In this document: one piece after another, positions 1-8,434 of the stretch
How the letters are laid out: each line of letters opens with the position of its first letter
How positions within the stretch are numbered: position 1 is the stretch's first letter
Assembly: GCA_903837525.1 (NCBI GenBank)
Contig: CAILUU010000055.1
Span: 54,380 to 118,379 of the forward strand
DNA: 64,000 nucleotides
Source of the DNA: an uncultured Bacteroidota bacterium
Lineage (GTDB): Bacteria > Bacteroidota > Bacteroidia > Chitinophagales > Chitinophagaceae
Reading direction: 5' to 3'
Notes under the pieces: model-generated
Databases searched by the model: none
What the model was told of the DNA's origin: nothing
The model's input: only the letters and a program-made list of their open reading frames with translations
Position numbers and translations under genes: made by a program

Positions 1-462
1 GGTGCTAATAGTAATGCATTTGATGCCTATTTATTAATACAAGGTATAAAAACACTAGAAGTGCGTATGGAACGACATTGCCACAATGCAATGGAAGTAG
101 CCAATTTTTTAGAGCAACATGCTGGTGTACATAAAGTAAATTATTTAGGCCTTACCAGCCACCCCGATTTTGCTGTTGCAACTAAGCAAATGAAACACCC
201 AGGAGCAATGCTTAGTTTTGAATTAAAAGGTGGTTTAGACGCAGGTAAAAACTTTATAGATAAATTGCAAATGTGTGTTAGGGCAGTATCCTTAGGCACT
301 TGCGATACACTTATAAGCCACCCAGCAAGTATGACACACTATGGAGTACCAAAAGAAAAAAGAGAGCAATATGGTATTTCCGATGGATTAATAAGAATGA
401 GTGTGGGCATAGAAAATGTGCAAGATATTATTGCAGATTTAGAACAAGCGTTAGTCAATTAA
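1..462 (+). CDS. trans-sulfuration enzyme family PLP protein (cystathionine gamma-synthase / methionine gamma-lyase-like), C-terminal part; 5' end outside window
   Basis: Frame +1 is open from base 1 (GANSNAFDAYLLIQGIKTLEVRMERHCHNAMEVANFLEQH... SLGTCDTLISHPASMTHYGVPKEKREQYGISDGLIRMSVGIEN), the typical Cys/Met metabolism PLP C-terminus. The listed GTG at 61 is internal. Confidence 0.93.
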   Translation, partial: GANSNAFDAYLLIQGIKTLEVRMERHCHNAMEVANFLEQHAGVHKVNYLGLTSHPDFAVATKQMKHPGAMLSFELKGGLDAGKNFIDKLQMCVRAVSLGTCDTLISHPASMTHYGVPKEKREQYGISDGLIRMSVGIENVQDIIADLEQALVN

Positions 463-484
463 AAATTAAGAATTAAGAATTATG
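457..484. repeat. 7-nt tandem array AATTAAA/AATTAAG/AATTAAG/AATTATG
   Basis: Four consecutive heptamers; contains the upstream stop TAA and the downstream start ATG. Confidence 0.8.
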
Positions 485-937
485 GATGTTATAATTAGAA
501 AAGCTGTAAAAGAAGATTGCCCACGTATGATGGAACTAATTAAGGAATTAGCTATATATGAAAAAGCCCCAGATGCTGTTACAGTTGATTTTAATCATTT
601 TGTAGAAAGTGGTTTTGGCGATAAACCAATTTGGTGGGCATTTTTAGCCGAAGTTGATGGAAGGGTTGAAGGTTTTGCATTATGGTACATTAGATATAGC
701 ACCTGGAAAGGGCAACGCCTTTACTTAGAAGATATAATAGTAACCGATAAAATGAGAGGACAAGGCATTGGTAAATTATTATTAGATAGGTTAAAAGAAG
801 AATGCAAAGAAAAAAAATTCAGCGGTATGCTTTGGCAGGTATTAGATTGGAATGAACCTGCGATCAATTTTTACAAAAAATATGGGAGTGTAAATTTTGA
901 TGGTGAGTGGGTTAATTGTAGTGTTGAGATGTGCTAG
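482..937 (+). CDS. GNAT family N-acetyltransferase (diamine acetyltransferase-like)
   Basis: DIIVTDKMRGQGIGKLLLDRLKEE acetyl-CoA loop; LDWNEPAINFYKKYG motif. Confidence 0.9.
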   Translation: MDVIIRKAVKEDCPRMMELIKELAIYEKAPDAVTVDFNHFVESGFGDKPIWWAFLAEVDGRVEGFALWYIRYSTWKGQRLYLEDIIVTDKMRGQGIGKLLLDRLKEECKEKKFSGMLWQVLDWNEPAINFYKKYGSVNFDGEWVNCSVEMC

Positions 938-1110
938 TTAGTCGTAATTTTGCACCTTGAAATATAGGCTTAAAGGCTCACTAAATATTTACTGTACAAG
1001 AGTGATTAATTTTATTATTTTACTATTTACTAAAAGAATAAAATTAATAAACGGGTGTTGCCAATGAACTCCAATAGAGTTTCAAAAGCGCCTTTACAAA
1101 AGAAAAAAAT

Positions 1111-2421
1111 ATGGCACAAAAAATTACCATGGGCAGCAATGCCAAACTAAATGTTCCTAACAACCCCATTATTCCGTTTATTGAAGGCGATGGTATTGGG
1201 CCAGAAATTTGGAAAGTGGCAGTAAAAGTATTTGATACAGCTGTTGAAAAAGTCTACAGGGGCACTCGTAAAATTGAGTGGAAAGAAATGTTTGCAGGCG
1301 AAAAAGCATTTAATCAAACTGGCGAATGGTTGCCTGCCGAAACCTTGCAAATTGCAAAAGATTATATCGTTTCAATTAAAGGACCATTAACCACACCTAT
1401 TAGCGGTGGTATTCGTAGTTTAAATGTTGCTATGCGGCAAGATTTAGATTTGTATGCTTGTGTACGCCCAGTAAAATGGTTTAAAGGTGTGCCATCTCCA
1501 GTTTTACATCCCGAGCAGGTGGATATGACCATTTTTAGAGAAAATACCGAAGATATTTATGCAGGTATTGAATGGAAAGCCGGTACACCAGAAGCACAAA
1601 AATTTGAAAAATTTTTGATCGAAGAAATGGGTGTAAAAAATATTCGATTTCCAGGGGATAGTAGCTATGGTGTAAAACCTGTAAGCAACGAGGGTAGTAA
1701 AAGATTAGTAAGAGCAGCTATTATTTATGCGTTAGAAAATAATTTACCATCGGTAAGTTTAGTACACAAGGGCAACATTATGAAATTTACCGAAGGCGGT
1801 TTTAAAATCTGGGGATACGAGGTTGCAAGGGAAGAGTATGCTGATAAAACCTTTACATGGGAAGAGTGGGATGAACTTAAAAAAGAACATGGCGAAGCAC
1901 ATGCCAACGAAGTACAACGTAAAGCATTACACGAAGGGAAATTATTAATAAAAGATATTATTGCGGATAATTTTTTACAACAAATTTTAATTGCCCCTAA
2001 AGATTATTCGGTGGTAGCAACCCTAAACCTAAATGGCGATTATATTAGTGATGCATTAGCTGCAGAGGTTGGTGGTATTGGTATTGCACCAGGTGCTAAT
2101 ATTAATTACAAAACGGGTTATGCCGTGTTTGAAGCTACACATGGTACCGCTCCAAAATTTGCTGGCACCAATAGTATGAATCCATCATCGGTAATATTAA
2201 GTGGTTGTATGATGTTGGAATATATGGGATGGAAAGAAGCTGCAGATTTAATTACTTCAGCATTACAAGCTACCATAATGCGTAAAACAGTTACCATTGA
2301 TTTTTATAATTTAATGACTGGTGCAACCTTACTTAAAACAACTGAATTTGGCGATGCTATTATTGAAAATATGGGAACGGTTACGGCAGAGGTTACGTTG
2401 AAAAAGAGTAGTAGTTTGTAG
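1111..2421 (+). CDS. icd: isocitrate dehydrogenase, bacterial type I family (E. coli Icd-like)
   Basis: [46 protein letters not shown]..., [42 protein letters not shown]. Confidence 0.95.
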   Translation: MAQKITMGSNAKLNVPNNPIIPFIEGDGIGPEIWKVAVKVFDTAVEKVYRGTRKIEWKEMFAGEKAFNQTGEWLPAETLQIAKDYIVSIKGPLTTPISGGIRSLNVAMRQDLDLYACVRPVKWFKGVPSPVLHPEQVDMTIFRENTEDIYAGIEWKAGTPEAQKFEKFLIEEMGVKNIRFPGDSSYGVKPVSNEGSKRLVRAAIIYALENNLPSVSLVHKGNIMKFTEGGFKIWGYEVAREEYADKTFTWEEWDELKKEHGEAHANEVQRKALHEGKLLIKDIIADNFLQQILIAPKDYSVVATLNLNGDYISDALAAEVGGIGIAPGANINYKTGYAVFEATHGTAPKFAGTNSMNPSSVILSGCMMLEYMGWKEAADLITSALQATIMRKTVTIDFYNLMTGATLLKTTEFGDAIIENMGTVTAEVTLKKSSSL

Positions 2422-2616
2422 GAGATGCTGAGTTAATAAGTATTGTAGAGGTAAGGTATTAAAGTCCTTTCCTTTTTAGAAGACGAATGAAGGCTTTTTA
2501 GGACATTTCTATTCAGTACAATCTTTGCTTCTGTCATACTGAGGAACGAAGCATCTATTACGTTGATTACATTTTATTGTTAATAAATTACATTTGTAAA
2601 AAATAAAACAAGCTTT

Positions 2617-3852
2617 ATGAGCAAAATTAAAGTAACAAACCCCGTTGTAGAATTAGACGGTGATGAAATGACCAGAATAATTTGGAAGTTTATTAAAGAC
2701 AAATTAATTCTCCCGTATTTAGATGTTTCTATTCAGTATTTTGATTTAGGTATGGAGTATAGAGATGAAACCAACGACCAAGTAACCATTGATGCAGCCA
2801 ATGCAATAAAGGCTTGTGGTGTAGGTATAAAGTGTGCAACTATTACACCCGATGAGCAACGTGTAGAGGAATTTAAGCTAAAACAAATGTGGAAATCGCC
2901 TAACGGCACTATTCGTAATATTTTAGATGGTACTGTTTTTAGAGAGCCTATTGTAATGCAAAATGTACCAAGGTTAGTAACTAATTGGACGGCTCCAATT
3001 ATTGTTGGCCGTCATGCATTTGGTGATCAATATAGAGCTACCGACGCAGTAATAAAAGGCAAAGGAAAATTAACGATGACTTTTACGCCAGAAGGCGGCG
3101 GAGAAGCACAAGTTTTTGAAGTGTATAATTACAAAGGCGATGGTGTTGCCCTGTGTATGTATAATATTGACGAAAGTATTTATGGCTTTGCCCGTAGTTG
3201 TTTTAACATGGCGTTAAGTAAAAAATGGCCATTATATCTTTCTACAAAAAATACGATTCTTAAAAAATACGATGGACGGTTTAAAGATATTTTTGAAGAA
3301 GTTTATCAAAATGAATTTAAACAAAGTTTTAAAAATGCTGGCATTACTTACGAGCATCGTTTAATTGATGATATGGTAGCGAGTGCTTTAAAGTGGAATG
3401 GAAATTTTGTATGGGCTTGTAAAAATTACGATGGCGATGTACAAAGTGATACGGTTGCACAAGGCTTTGGTAGCCTAGGTTTAATGACTTCTGTTTTAGT
3501 AACACCCGATGGCGAAACTATGGAAGCAGAAGCTGCACATGGTACCGTTACTCGTCATTACAGAGAACATCAAGCTGGTAAACCAACAAGCACTAATCCT
3601 ATTGCATCCATCTTTGCATGGACAAGAGGCCTTGCTTTTAGAGGCAAAAAAGATAGCAACCAACCCCTAATAGATTTTTGTAACGCATTAGAAGCTGTAT
3701 GTATAGAAACAGTTGAAAGCGGTAAAATGACTAAGGACTTAGCAGTATGTATTCATGGCAATAAAGTTAACCATGGAGAACATTATTTATATACCGAAGA
3801 GTTTTTGGATGCTATTGATGCAAATTTGAAAAAGAAAATGGGGATTCAATAA
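2617..3852 (+). CDS. NADP-dependent isocitrate dehydrogenase, type II (eukaryotic IDH1-like) family
   Basis: [50 protein letters not shown]..., [36 protein letters not shown]. Confidence 0.95.
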   Translation: MSKIKVTNPVVELDGDEMTRIIWKFIKDKLILPYLDVSIQYFDLGMEYRDETNDQVTIDAANAIKACGVGIKCATITPDEQRVEEFKLKQMWKSPNGTIRNILDGTVFREPIVMQNVPRLVTNWTAPIIVGRHAFGDQYRATDAVIKGKGKLTMTFTPEGGGEAQVFEVYNYKGDGVALCMYNIDESIYGFARSCFNMALSKKWPLYLSTKNTILKKYDGRFKDIFEEVYQNEFKQSFKNAGITYEHRLIDDMVASALKWNGNFVWACKNYDGDVQSDTVAQGFGSLGLMTSVLVTPDGETMEAEAAHGTVTRHYREHQAGKPTSTNPIASIFAWTRGLAFRGKKDSNQPLIDFCNALEAVCIETVESGKMTKDLAVCIHGNKVNHGEHYLYTEEFLDAIDANLKKKMGIQ

Positions 3853-3883
3853 TGGATAATTATTTAAATGATAATGAATAATT

Positions 3884-3920
3884 AAAACGCCTTGCTAACT
3901 TAATACTGCAAGGCGTTTTT
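3884..3920 (+). terminator. intrinsic terminator after type II IDH
   Basis: AAAACGCCTTGC / GCAAGGCGTTTT perfect 12-bp stem followed by T-run. Confidence 0.85.
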
Positions 3921-3940
3921 GCTTTTATATTTTTATAAAG

Positions 3941-4165
3941 ATGATAAATAATTCAAACAAAGACCCACTCCACAGCGTGACACTCAAAACAATTCTTGAA
4001 CGCCTTGTTAATAAATACGGCTGGCAAGAGTTAGGCAAAATGATTAAAATAAACTGCTTTACAGATAACCCTAGCATAATCTCTTCTTTAAAATTTTTGC
4101 GTAAGCAAGAATGGGCTCGTAAAAAAGTAGAAGCACTATATATTGAAGCCATTGAAAAACTGTAG
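3941..4165 (+). CDS. VF530 (DUF2132) family small DNA-binding-like protein
   Basis: KDPLHSVTLKTILERLVNKYGWQELGKMIKINCFTDNPSIISSLKFLRKQEWARKKVEALYI. Confidence 0.88.
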   Translation: MINNSNKDPLHSVTLKTILERLVNKYGWQELGKMIKINCFTDNPSIISSLKFLRKQEWARKKVEALYIEAIEKL

Positions 4166-4280
4166 GCTTTAAGAAATACCCTGTTTAGGTTAGTTCACAC
4201 TCTTTTTATTCAATTAATTTTGGAATATAAATTTTTATTATGCTGCGTTTATTGATTTTTGTAGTAGTATTTATTATTTT

Positions 4281-5744
4281 TTACCCTATCTTCCCTAACA
4301 CCAAACCCTTTACCTCACTCATCTTTACCCTTTCTTGTGTCATGGTATCTCTGTAACGAATAGTAACTGTACCATCTTCTTTTGTTTGATGGTCTATGGT
4401 TACACAAAATGGTGTACCTATTGCATCCATTCGGCGGTAGCGTTTACCTATAGCGTCTTTTTCTTCGTAAAAACAATGGAAGCTTTGCTTACATTCATCC
4501 ATTAATTCTTTTGCAATTTCTGGTAAATTATCTTTTTTAAGTAATGGTAAAATAGCCAATTTGGTAGGAGCAATTTTTGTAGGTATTTTTAATACCACAC
4601 GGCTATCTTCTGCACCATCTTCTTTAGTCCATTTTTCTTCGACATAAGCCAAGCTCATGATGGTTAAAAACAAACGATCTAACCCTACAGAAGTTTCTAC
4701 CACAAACGGAGTGTAGTTGCCGTAAGCCTTGCCAGTAGATTCATCAATGTCATTATCAAAATATTGTATTTTCTTTTTGCTATGCTCTTGATGTTGCTTT
4801 AAATCAAAATCGGTACGGCTATGTATGCCTTCTAATTCTTTCCAACCAAACGGAAATTCAAATTCAATATCCAATGCCGCATCGGCATAGTGGGCAAGCT
4901 TTACATGATTATGATAACGTAATTTTCCTGCTGGTAAGCCCATACTTTCTAGCCATTTTTTACGTTCGGTTTTCCAATATTCGTACCACTGCATTTGCGA
5001 ACCTGGGCGTACAAAAAATTGCATTTCCATTTGTTCAAACTCTCTCATTCTAAAAATAAACTGCCTTGCTACAATTTCATTTCTAAACGCCTTACCCGTT
5101 TGTGCAATACCAAATGGTATTTTCATACGTCCAGTTTTTTGCACATTTAAAAAATTTACAAAAATACCTTGTGCGGTTTCTGGTCGTAAATAAATGGTTT
5201 CACTTTCTTCTGCTACGCTACCTATTTGTGTGCTAAACATTAAATTAAATTCTCTAACCTCCGTCCAGTTAGAGGTTTTACTAAGGGCACATTTTATTTT
5301 ATTATCTTCTATTAATTTTTTTAGGCCAGCGTAATCATTAGCAGCTAGTAAAGCATCCATGGCAGTAATAGTGTCGTTTGCCAATTGTTCATTGCCCATT
5401 GCCTTTTGTTCCTCAGCAAATCCTTCAATTAAATGATCAACCCTGTAACGTTTATTACTGTCTTTATTGTCAATCATTGGGTCGCTAAAATTATCCACAT
5501 GTCCACTAGCTTTCCACGTAGTTGGGTGCATAAAAATTGCCGCATCAATACCCACAATATTATCGTTTAGTTGGGTCATACTTTTCCACCACTCATCTCT
5601 AATATTCTTTTTTAATTGAGCACCATTTTGCCCATAATCGTACACGGCAGCAAGGCCATCATAGATTTCACTACTTTGAAAAATATAACCATACTCTTTA
5701 CAATGTGCAATAAGGGCCGCAAAAATGTTTGTTTCGTTTGCCAT
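4281..5744 (-). CDS. glyS: glycine--tRNA ligase (homodimeric alpha2 type)
   Basis: LRPETAQGIFVNFLNV, RNEIVARQFIFRMREFEQMEMQFFV, SVGLDRLFL. Confidence 0.96.
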   Translation of the reverse strand: MANETNIFAALIAHCKEYGYIFQSSEIYDGLAAVYDYGQNGAQLKKNIRDEWWKSMTQLNDNIVGIDAAIFMHPTTWKASGHVDNFSDPMIDNKDSNKRYRVDHLIEGFAEEQKAMGNEQLANDTITAMDALLAANDYAGLKKLIEDNKIKCALSKTSNWTEVREFNLMFSTQIGSVAEESETIYLRPETAQGIFVNFLNVQKTGRMKIPFGIAQTGKAFRNEIVARQFIFRMREFEQMEMQFFVRPGSQMQWYEYWKTERKKWLESMGLPAGKLRYHNHVKLAHYADAALDIEFEFPFGWKELEGIHSRTDFDLKQHQEHSKKKIQYFDNDIDESTGKAYGNYTPFVVETSVGLDRLFLTIMSLAYVEEKWTKEDGAEDSRVVLKIPTKIAPTKLAILPLLKKDNLPEIAKELMDECKQSFHCFYEEKDAIGKRYRRMDAIGTPFCVTIDHQTKEDGTVTIRYRDTMTQERVKMSEVKGLVLGKIG

Positions 5745-5751
5745 AAGAGTA

Positions 5752-5759
5752 CAAAGATA
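5752..5759 (-). promoter_or_regulatory. TAnnTTTG -7-like element (TATCTTTG) upstream of glyS
   Basis: CAAAGATA on + strand; 7 nt before the start codon. Confidence 0.6.
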
Positions 5760-5817
5760 CCTTGATAAAGTGTAAAGATAAAATCAACGATATTTGAATT
5801 AATTATAGCAGTATATA

Positions 5818-6960
5818 GTGCAAAACATCATTAATGTCCCCAAGGCCAAGCCATCTCGATTAGAAAGATTTGGGCTTTTCTATCTTAACCTTTTTAAACG
5901 GTTAGATACCAACCATAGTGTATTTGACCTAACCGATGCCCAAATAGCCAAACGTACAAAACGTATTACTTGGAAGGGGATTATTCTTAGTAGTATTGTG
6001 GGCATTGTTTGTGTTTTTCCTACGGTGTGGGTAGATGTGTATTTTGAAAACAAACCCTGGTATGTGCATTACGGCTGGGTAACGGTGGTTACTATTTTAT
6101 CAATTGTAATAGAATTTTACTTACTATTTATTATTGCCTTAAAAGCAGTTTACCAAGTAAGCAAAATAATTAATATACATGCCACTGAAGACGAGTTAGT
6201 AGAAAATGAACTATTTAGTGTAAAAAATATTTTAGCAAGAGCTGCATTAGAATTACCAGACCCAGAATTAAAAATTTTAGGTATTGATCCCTTTAAGCGA
6301 GTAAATAAAAAAAATTTATTAGTACTAGGGCTTTTATATAAAGCAAAAATTTTATTAACCAACTTAGTATCAAAATACGTGCTACGGCTTATTTCAGACA
6401 AAACTATTTTTGGTGTTTCTATTTTATACGAAGCATTGTTTGTAGAAGCCTTTTGGAATGGTGTAGTTATTGTACGTGTAATTAAGGAAGCAAGGCTTAG
6501 GCTTTTTGGCTTTGCTTTAGCCAATAAAATTGCATTAGAAACCTTAAATGAAAATGACTTACAACAACTTTCCCCTTTAGCAAAAGTGGGATGCTTACGA
6601 GCCATTGGCAATGCGGTGATCATGACAAAAAATTATCATCCAAATATGATTATTCTTTTATTTCGTTTTCAACAAATGCTACATATTACCAAAGAAAATA
6701 AATATGACGATTGGCATTTATTTTTGGAAACTTTAAATACTGTTTCAGAAAAAGAACGAAATTTTTTACTTGATTTATTTACAGTATCTGCTGCGTTTGA
6801 TGGAAAACTTTCCGATTTGGAAGAGGAGAATTTGAAAACCGTTTATGGTAAAGATTATGGAATTTATCACCCAAGATTAGTAAAACTTACAGCATGTTTA
6901 AAAGAAGGTAAATTAAATGAGGCGCTAAGTTTATGTAAACTTGATTTTGTGGTAGGATAA
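5818..6960 (+). CDS. conserved membrane protein (possibly LBF_2804-like family), unknown function
   Basis: GTG start; two N-terminal TM segments, long soluble region; no catalytic motif recognised. Confidence 0.6.
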   Translation: MQNIINVPKAKPSRLERFGLFYLNLFKRLDTNHSVFDLTDAQIAKRTKRITWKGIILSSIVGIVCVFPTVWVDVYFENKPWYVHYGWVTVVTILSIVIEFYLLFIIALKAVYQVSKIINIHATEDELVENELFSVKNILARAALELPDPELKILGIDPFKRVNKKNLLVLGLLYKAKILLTNLVSKYVLRLISDKTIFGVSILYEALFVEAFWNGVVIVRVIKEARLRLFGFALANKIALETLNENDLQQLSPLAKVGCLRAIGNAVIMTKNYHPNMIILLFRFQQMLHITKENKYDDWHLFLETLNTVSEKERNFLLDLFTVSAAFDGKLSDLEEENLKTVYGKDYGIYHPRLVKLTACLKEGKLNEALSLCKLDFVVG

Positions 6961-6972
6961 TATGGGATGCTG

Positions 6973-6990
6973 ACCTGTCTGCCGACAGGT
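6973..6990. repeat. REP-like palindrome ACCTGTC-TGCC-GACAGGT
   Basis: Perfect 7-bp inverted repeat in intergenic space; related elements at 19472 and 22632. Confidence 0.7.
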
Positions 6991-7065
6991 AGTTTTTTAT
7001 GATTGTTAAGATAAACGCAGATAAAAAAATCTTATTGAATCATCACCATCATAATAATTTGCGTT

Positions 7066-7401
7066 CTATCCCAATTTTTCATTGTCTTTATGTCTCTCAC
7101 CATCTCTCAAATTTTTCTTCTCAAAATTCTTTTGCAATGCATCGGTTAAGTTTACGCCTGTTTGGTTGGCAAGGCAAATCAATACCCAAAGTACATCTGC
7201 CATTTCATCACCTAAATCTTTTCCCTTATCACTTTCTTTAAAACTTTGTTCGCCATACGTACGAACCATTAATCGACTAAGCTCTCCAACCTCTTCCATT
7301 AAAATACCAAGGTTAGTAAGTTCGGAAAAGTATTTTATGCCTACAGTTTTTATCCATTTATCAACTTGCTCTTGAGCCTGATTTAATGTTATATCCTTCA
7401 T
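7066..7401 (-). CDS. MazG-like nucleotide pyrophosphohydrolase
   Basis: EEVGELSRLM ... DLGDEMADVLWVLICLANQTGVNL. Confidence 0.9.
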   Translation of the reverse strand: MKDITLNQAQEQVDKWIKTVGIKYFSELTNLGILMEEVGELSRLMVRTYGEQSFKESDKGKDLGDEMADVLWVLICLANQTGVNLTDALQKNFEKKNLRDGERHKDNEKLG

Positions 7402-7428
7402 TGTTTCAATTTTTTATTTATGTTGTTA

Positions 7429-7463
7429 TGGGTTGCTTTGGACTTAAGCCCAAAGCAATCCAT
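7429..7463. terminator. long near-perfect palindrome, probable terminator for dtd
   Basis: ATGGGTTGCTTTGGACTT/AAGCCCAAAGCAATCCAT arms, with A/T-rich flanks. Confidence 0.6.
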
Positions 7464-7464
7464 T

Positions 7465-7917
7465 TTATTCTTTATTTTTAGAATCTATAAAAATCGTTAC
7501 TGGTCCATCATTCAACAATTCCACTTTCATGTCTGCCCCAAATTCTCCAGTAAAAACTTTTTTACCTAAATCATGTTGTAATTGCTCAATCATTTTTTTA
7601 TAGATAGGTTTAGCTATAGCAGGTTTGCTAGCTTTTATGTACGATGGACGATTGCCTTTTTTTGTAGCAGCATGTAGGGTAAACTGACTTACCAATAAAA
7701 TATCGCCATCAATTTCTTTTACAGATATGTTGGGTACTTTATTTTCATCATCAAAAATGCGGAGGTTAATTATTTTATTACTAAGCCATTCAATATCGTC
7801 TAATGTATCGGCATCCTCTATACCTAAAAATATAAGCAAACCTTTATTTATTGAAGATGTTAATGCTCCATTAATGGTTACACTAGCTTTACTTACTCGT
7901 TGTAGTACAACTCTCAT
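7465..7917 (-). CDS. dtd: D-aminoacyl-tRNA deacylase
   Basis: MRVVLQRVSKASVTI..., LLVSQFTLHAATKKGNRPSY, VFTGEFGADMKVELLNDGPVTIFIDS. Confidence 0.96.
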   Translation of the reverse strand: MRVVLQRVSKASVTINGALTSSINKGLLIFLGIEDADTLDDIEWLSNKIINLRIFDDENKVPNISVKEIDGDILLVSQFTLHAATKKGNRPSYIKASKPAIAKPIYKKMIEQLQHDLGKKVFTGEFGADMKVELLNDGPVTIFIDSKNKE

Positions 7918-7921
7918 AAAG

Positions 7922-7929
7922 CAAATGTA
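7922..7929 (-). promoter_or_regulatory. TAnnTTTG -7-like element (TACATTTG) upstream of dtd
   Basis: 4 nt before the start codon. Confidence 0.6.
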
Positions 7930-8282
7930 GTAAACAAATAAATTGGTTAGTTACGTTTTGTGGCTAATAAAAATGAAATACCACCAAGTGGTAAAGGCGC
8001 CCACCAAAAATCTTTTAACTCACTTAAGTGGCTACTTATTTTGCCAATCATAATATAGGGCAACTCAGGCAACAACACATAATAAAGCTTAGTGCATTAA
8101 ACAATGATTTCTTATTCTTATAATGTAGGTTTTAGTAAATGCACCAATTACTTTTTTGTAATGCAATCCTTTTAACCCATTTAATCCAAAAACGCTGAAA
8201 TGCACTAAAATGTGCATATACATATTTTTATGAATTTTCCAACATTTTAAACAAACATTTTTTTAATTTAATGGGGAAAATT

Positions 8283-8307
8283 ATGCAAATGCCCTACCCA
8301 TTTGCAT
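8283..8307. promoter_or_regulatory. perfect inverted repeat ATGCAAATG-N7-CATTTGCAT upstream of nrdJ
   Basis: 9-bp arms, read directly. Confidence 0.6.
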
Positions 8308-8434
8308 CTTGTAAATTATCCACCATTTTTATGCACAGGTGTTAATATTTAAACCTTTGTTTGTTCATCCACAACAGATATTTTCGTTTTAGCTTAACTA
8401 TTTGTTAAACTACTAACCAAGTATTATCTTTTTT

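Noticed and set aside
1147-1350. Antisense ORFs within long CDSs (e.g. 1147-1350 -, 6150-6623 -, 9325-9630 -, 11113-11430 -, 19873-20535 +, 32681-33121 -, 61444-61710 +)
   Set aside because: They lie opposite well-supported conserved genes, have no recognisable domains, and are expected by chance from the codon usage of the sense strand.
3850-3885. ATAATGG/ATAATTA-like heptads after type II IDH
   Set aside because: Sequence is so A/T-rich and degenerate that 7-nt phasing cannot be distinguished from chance by eye.
8283-8373. Chromosomal replication origin (AT-rich with two DnaA-like boxes)
   Set aside because: Only two near-consensus boxes, with no dnaA/dnaN/gidA neighbours and no box cluster; control of nrdJ is the simpler reading.
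8101-8434. Cobalamin riboswitch upstream of the B12-dependent RNR
   Set aside because: I could not find a recognisable B12-box core or the expected multi-helix architecture; only simple inverted repeats are visible.
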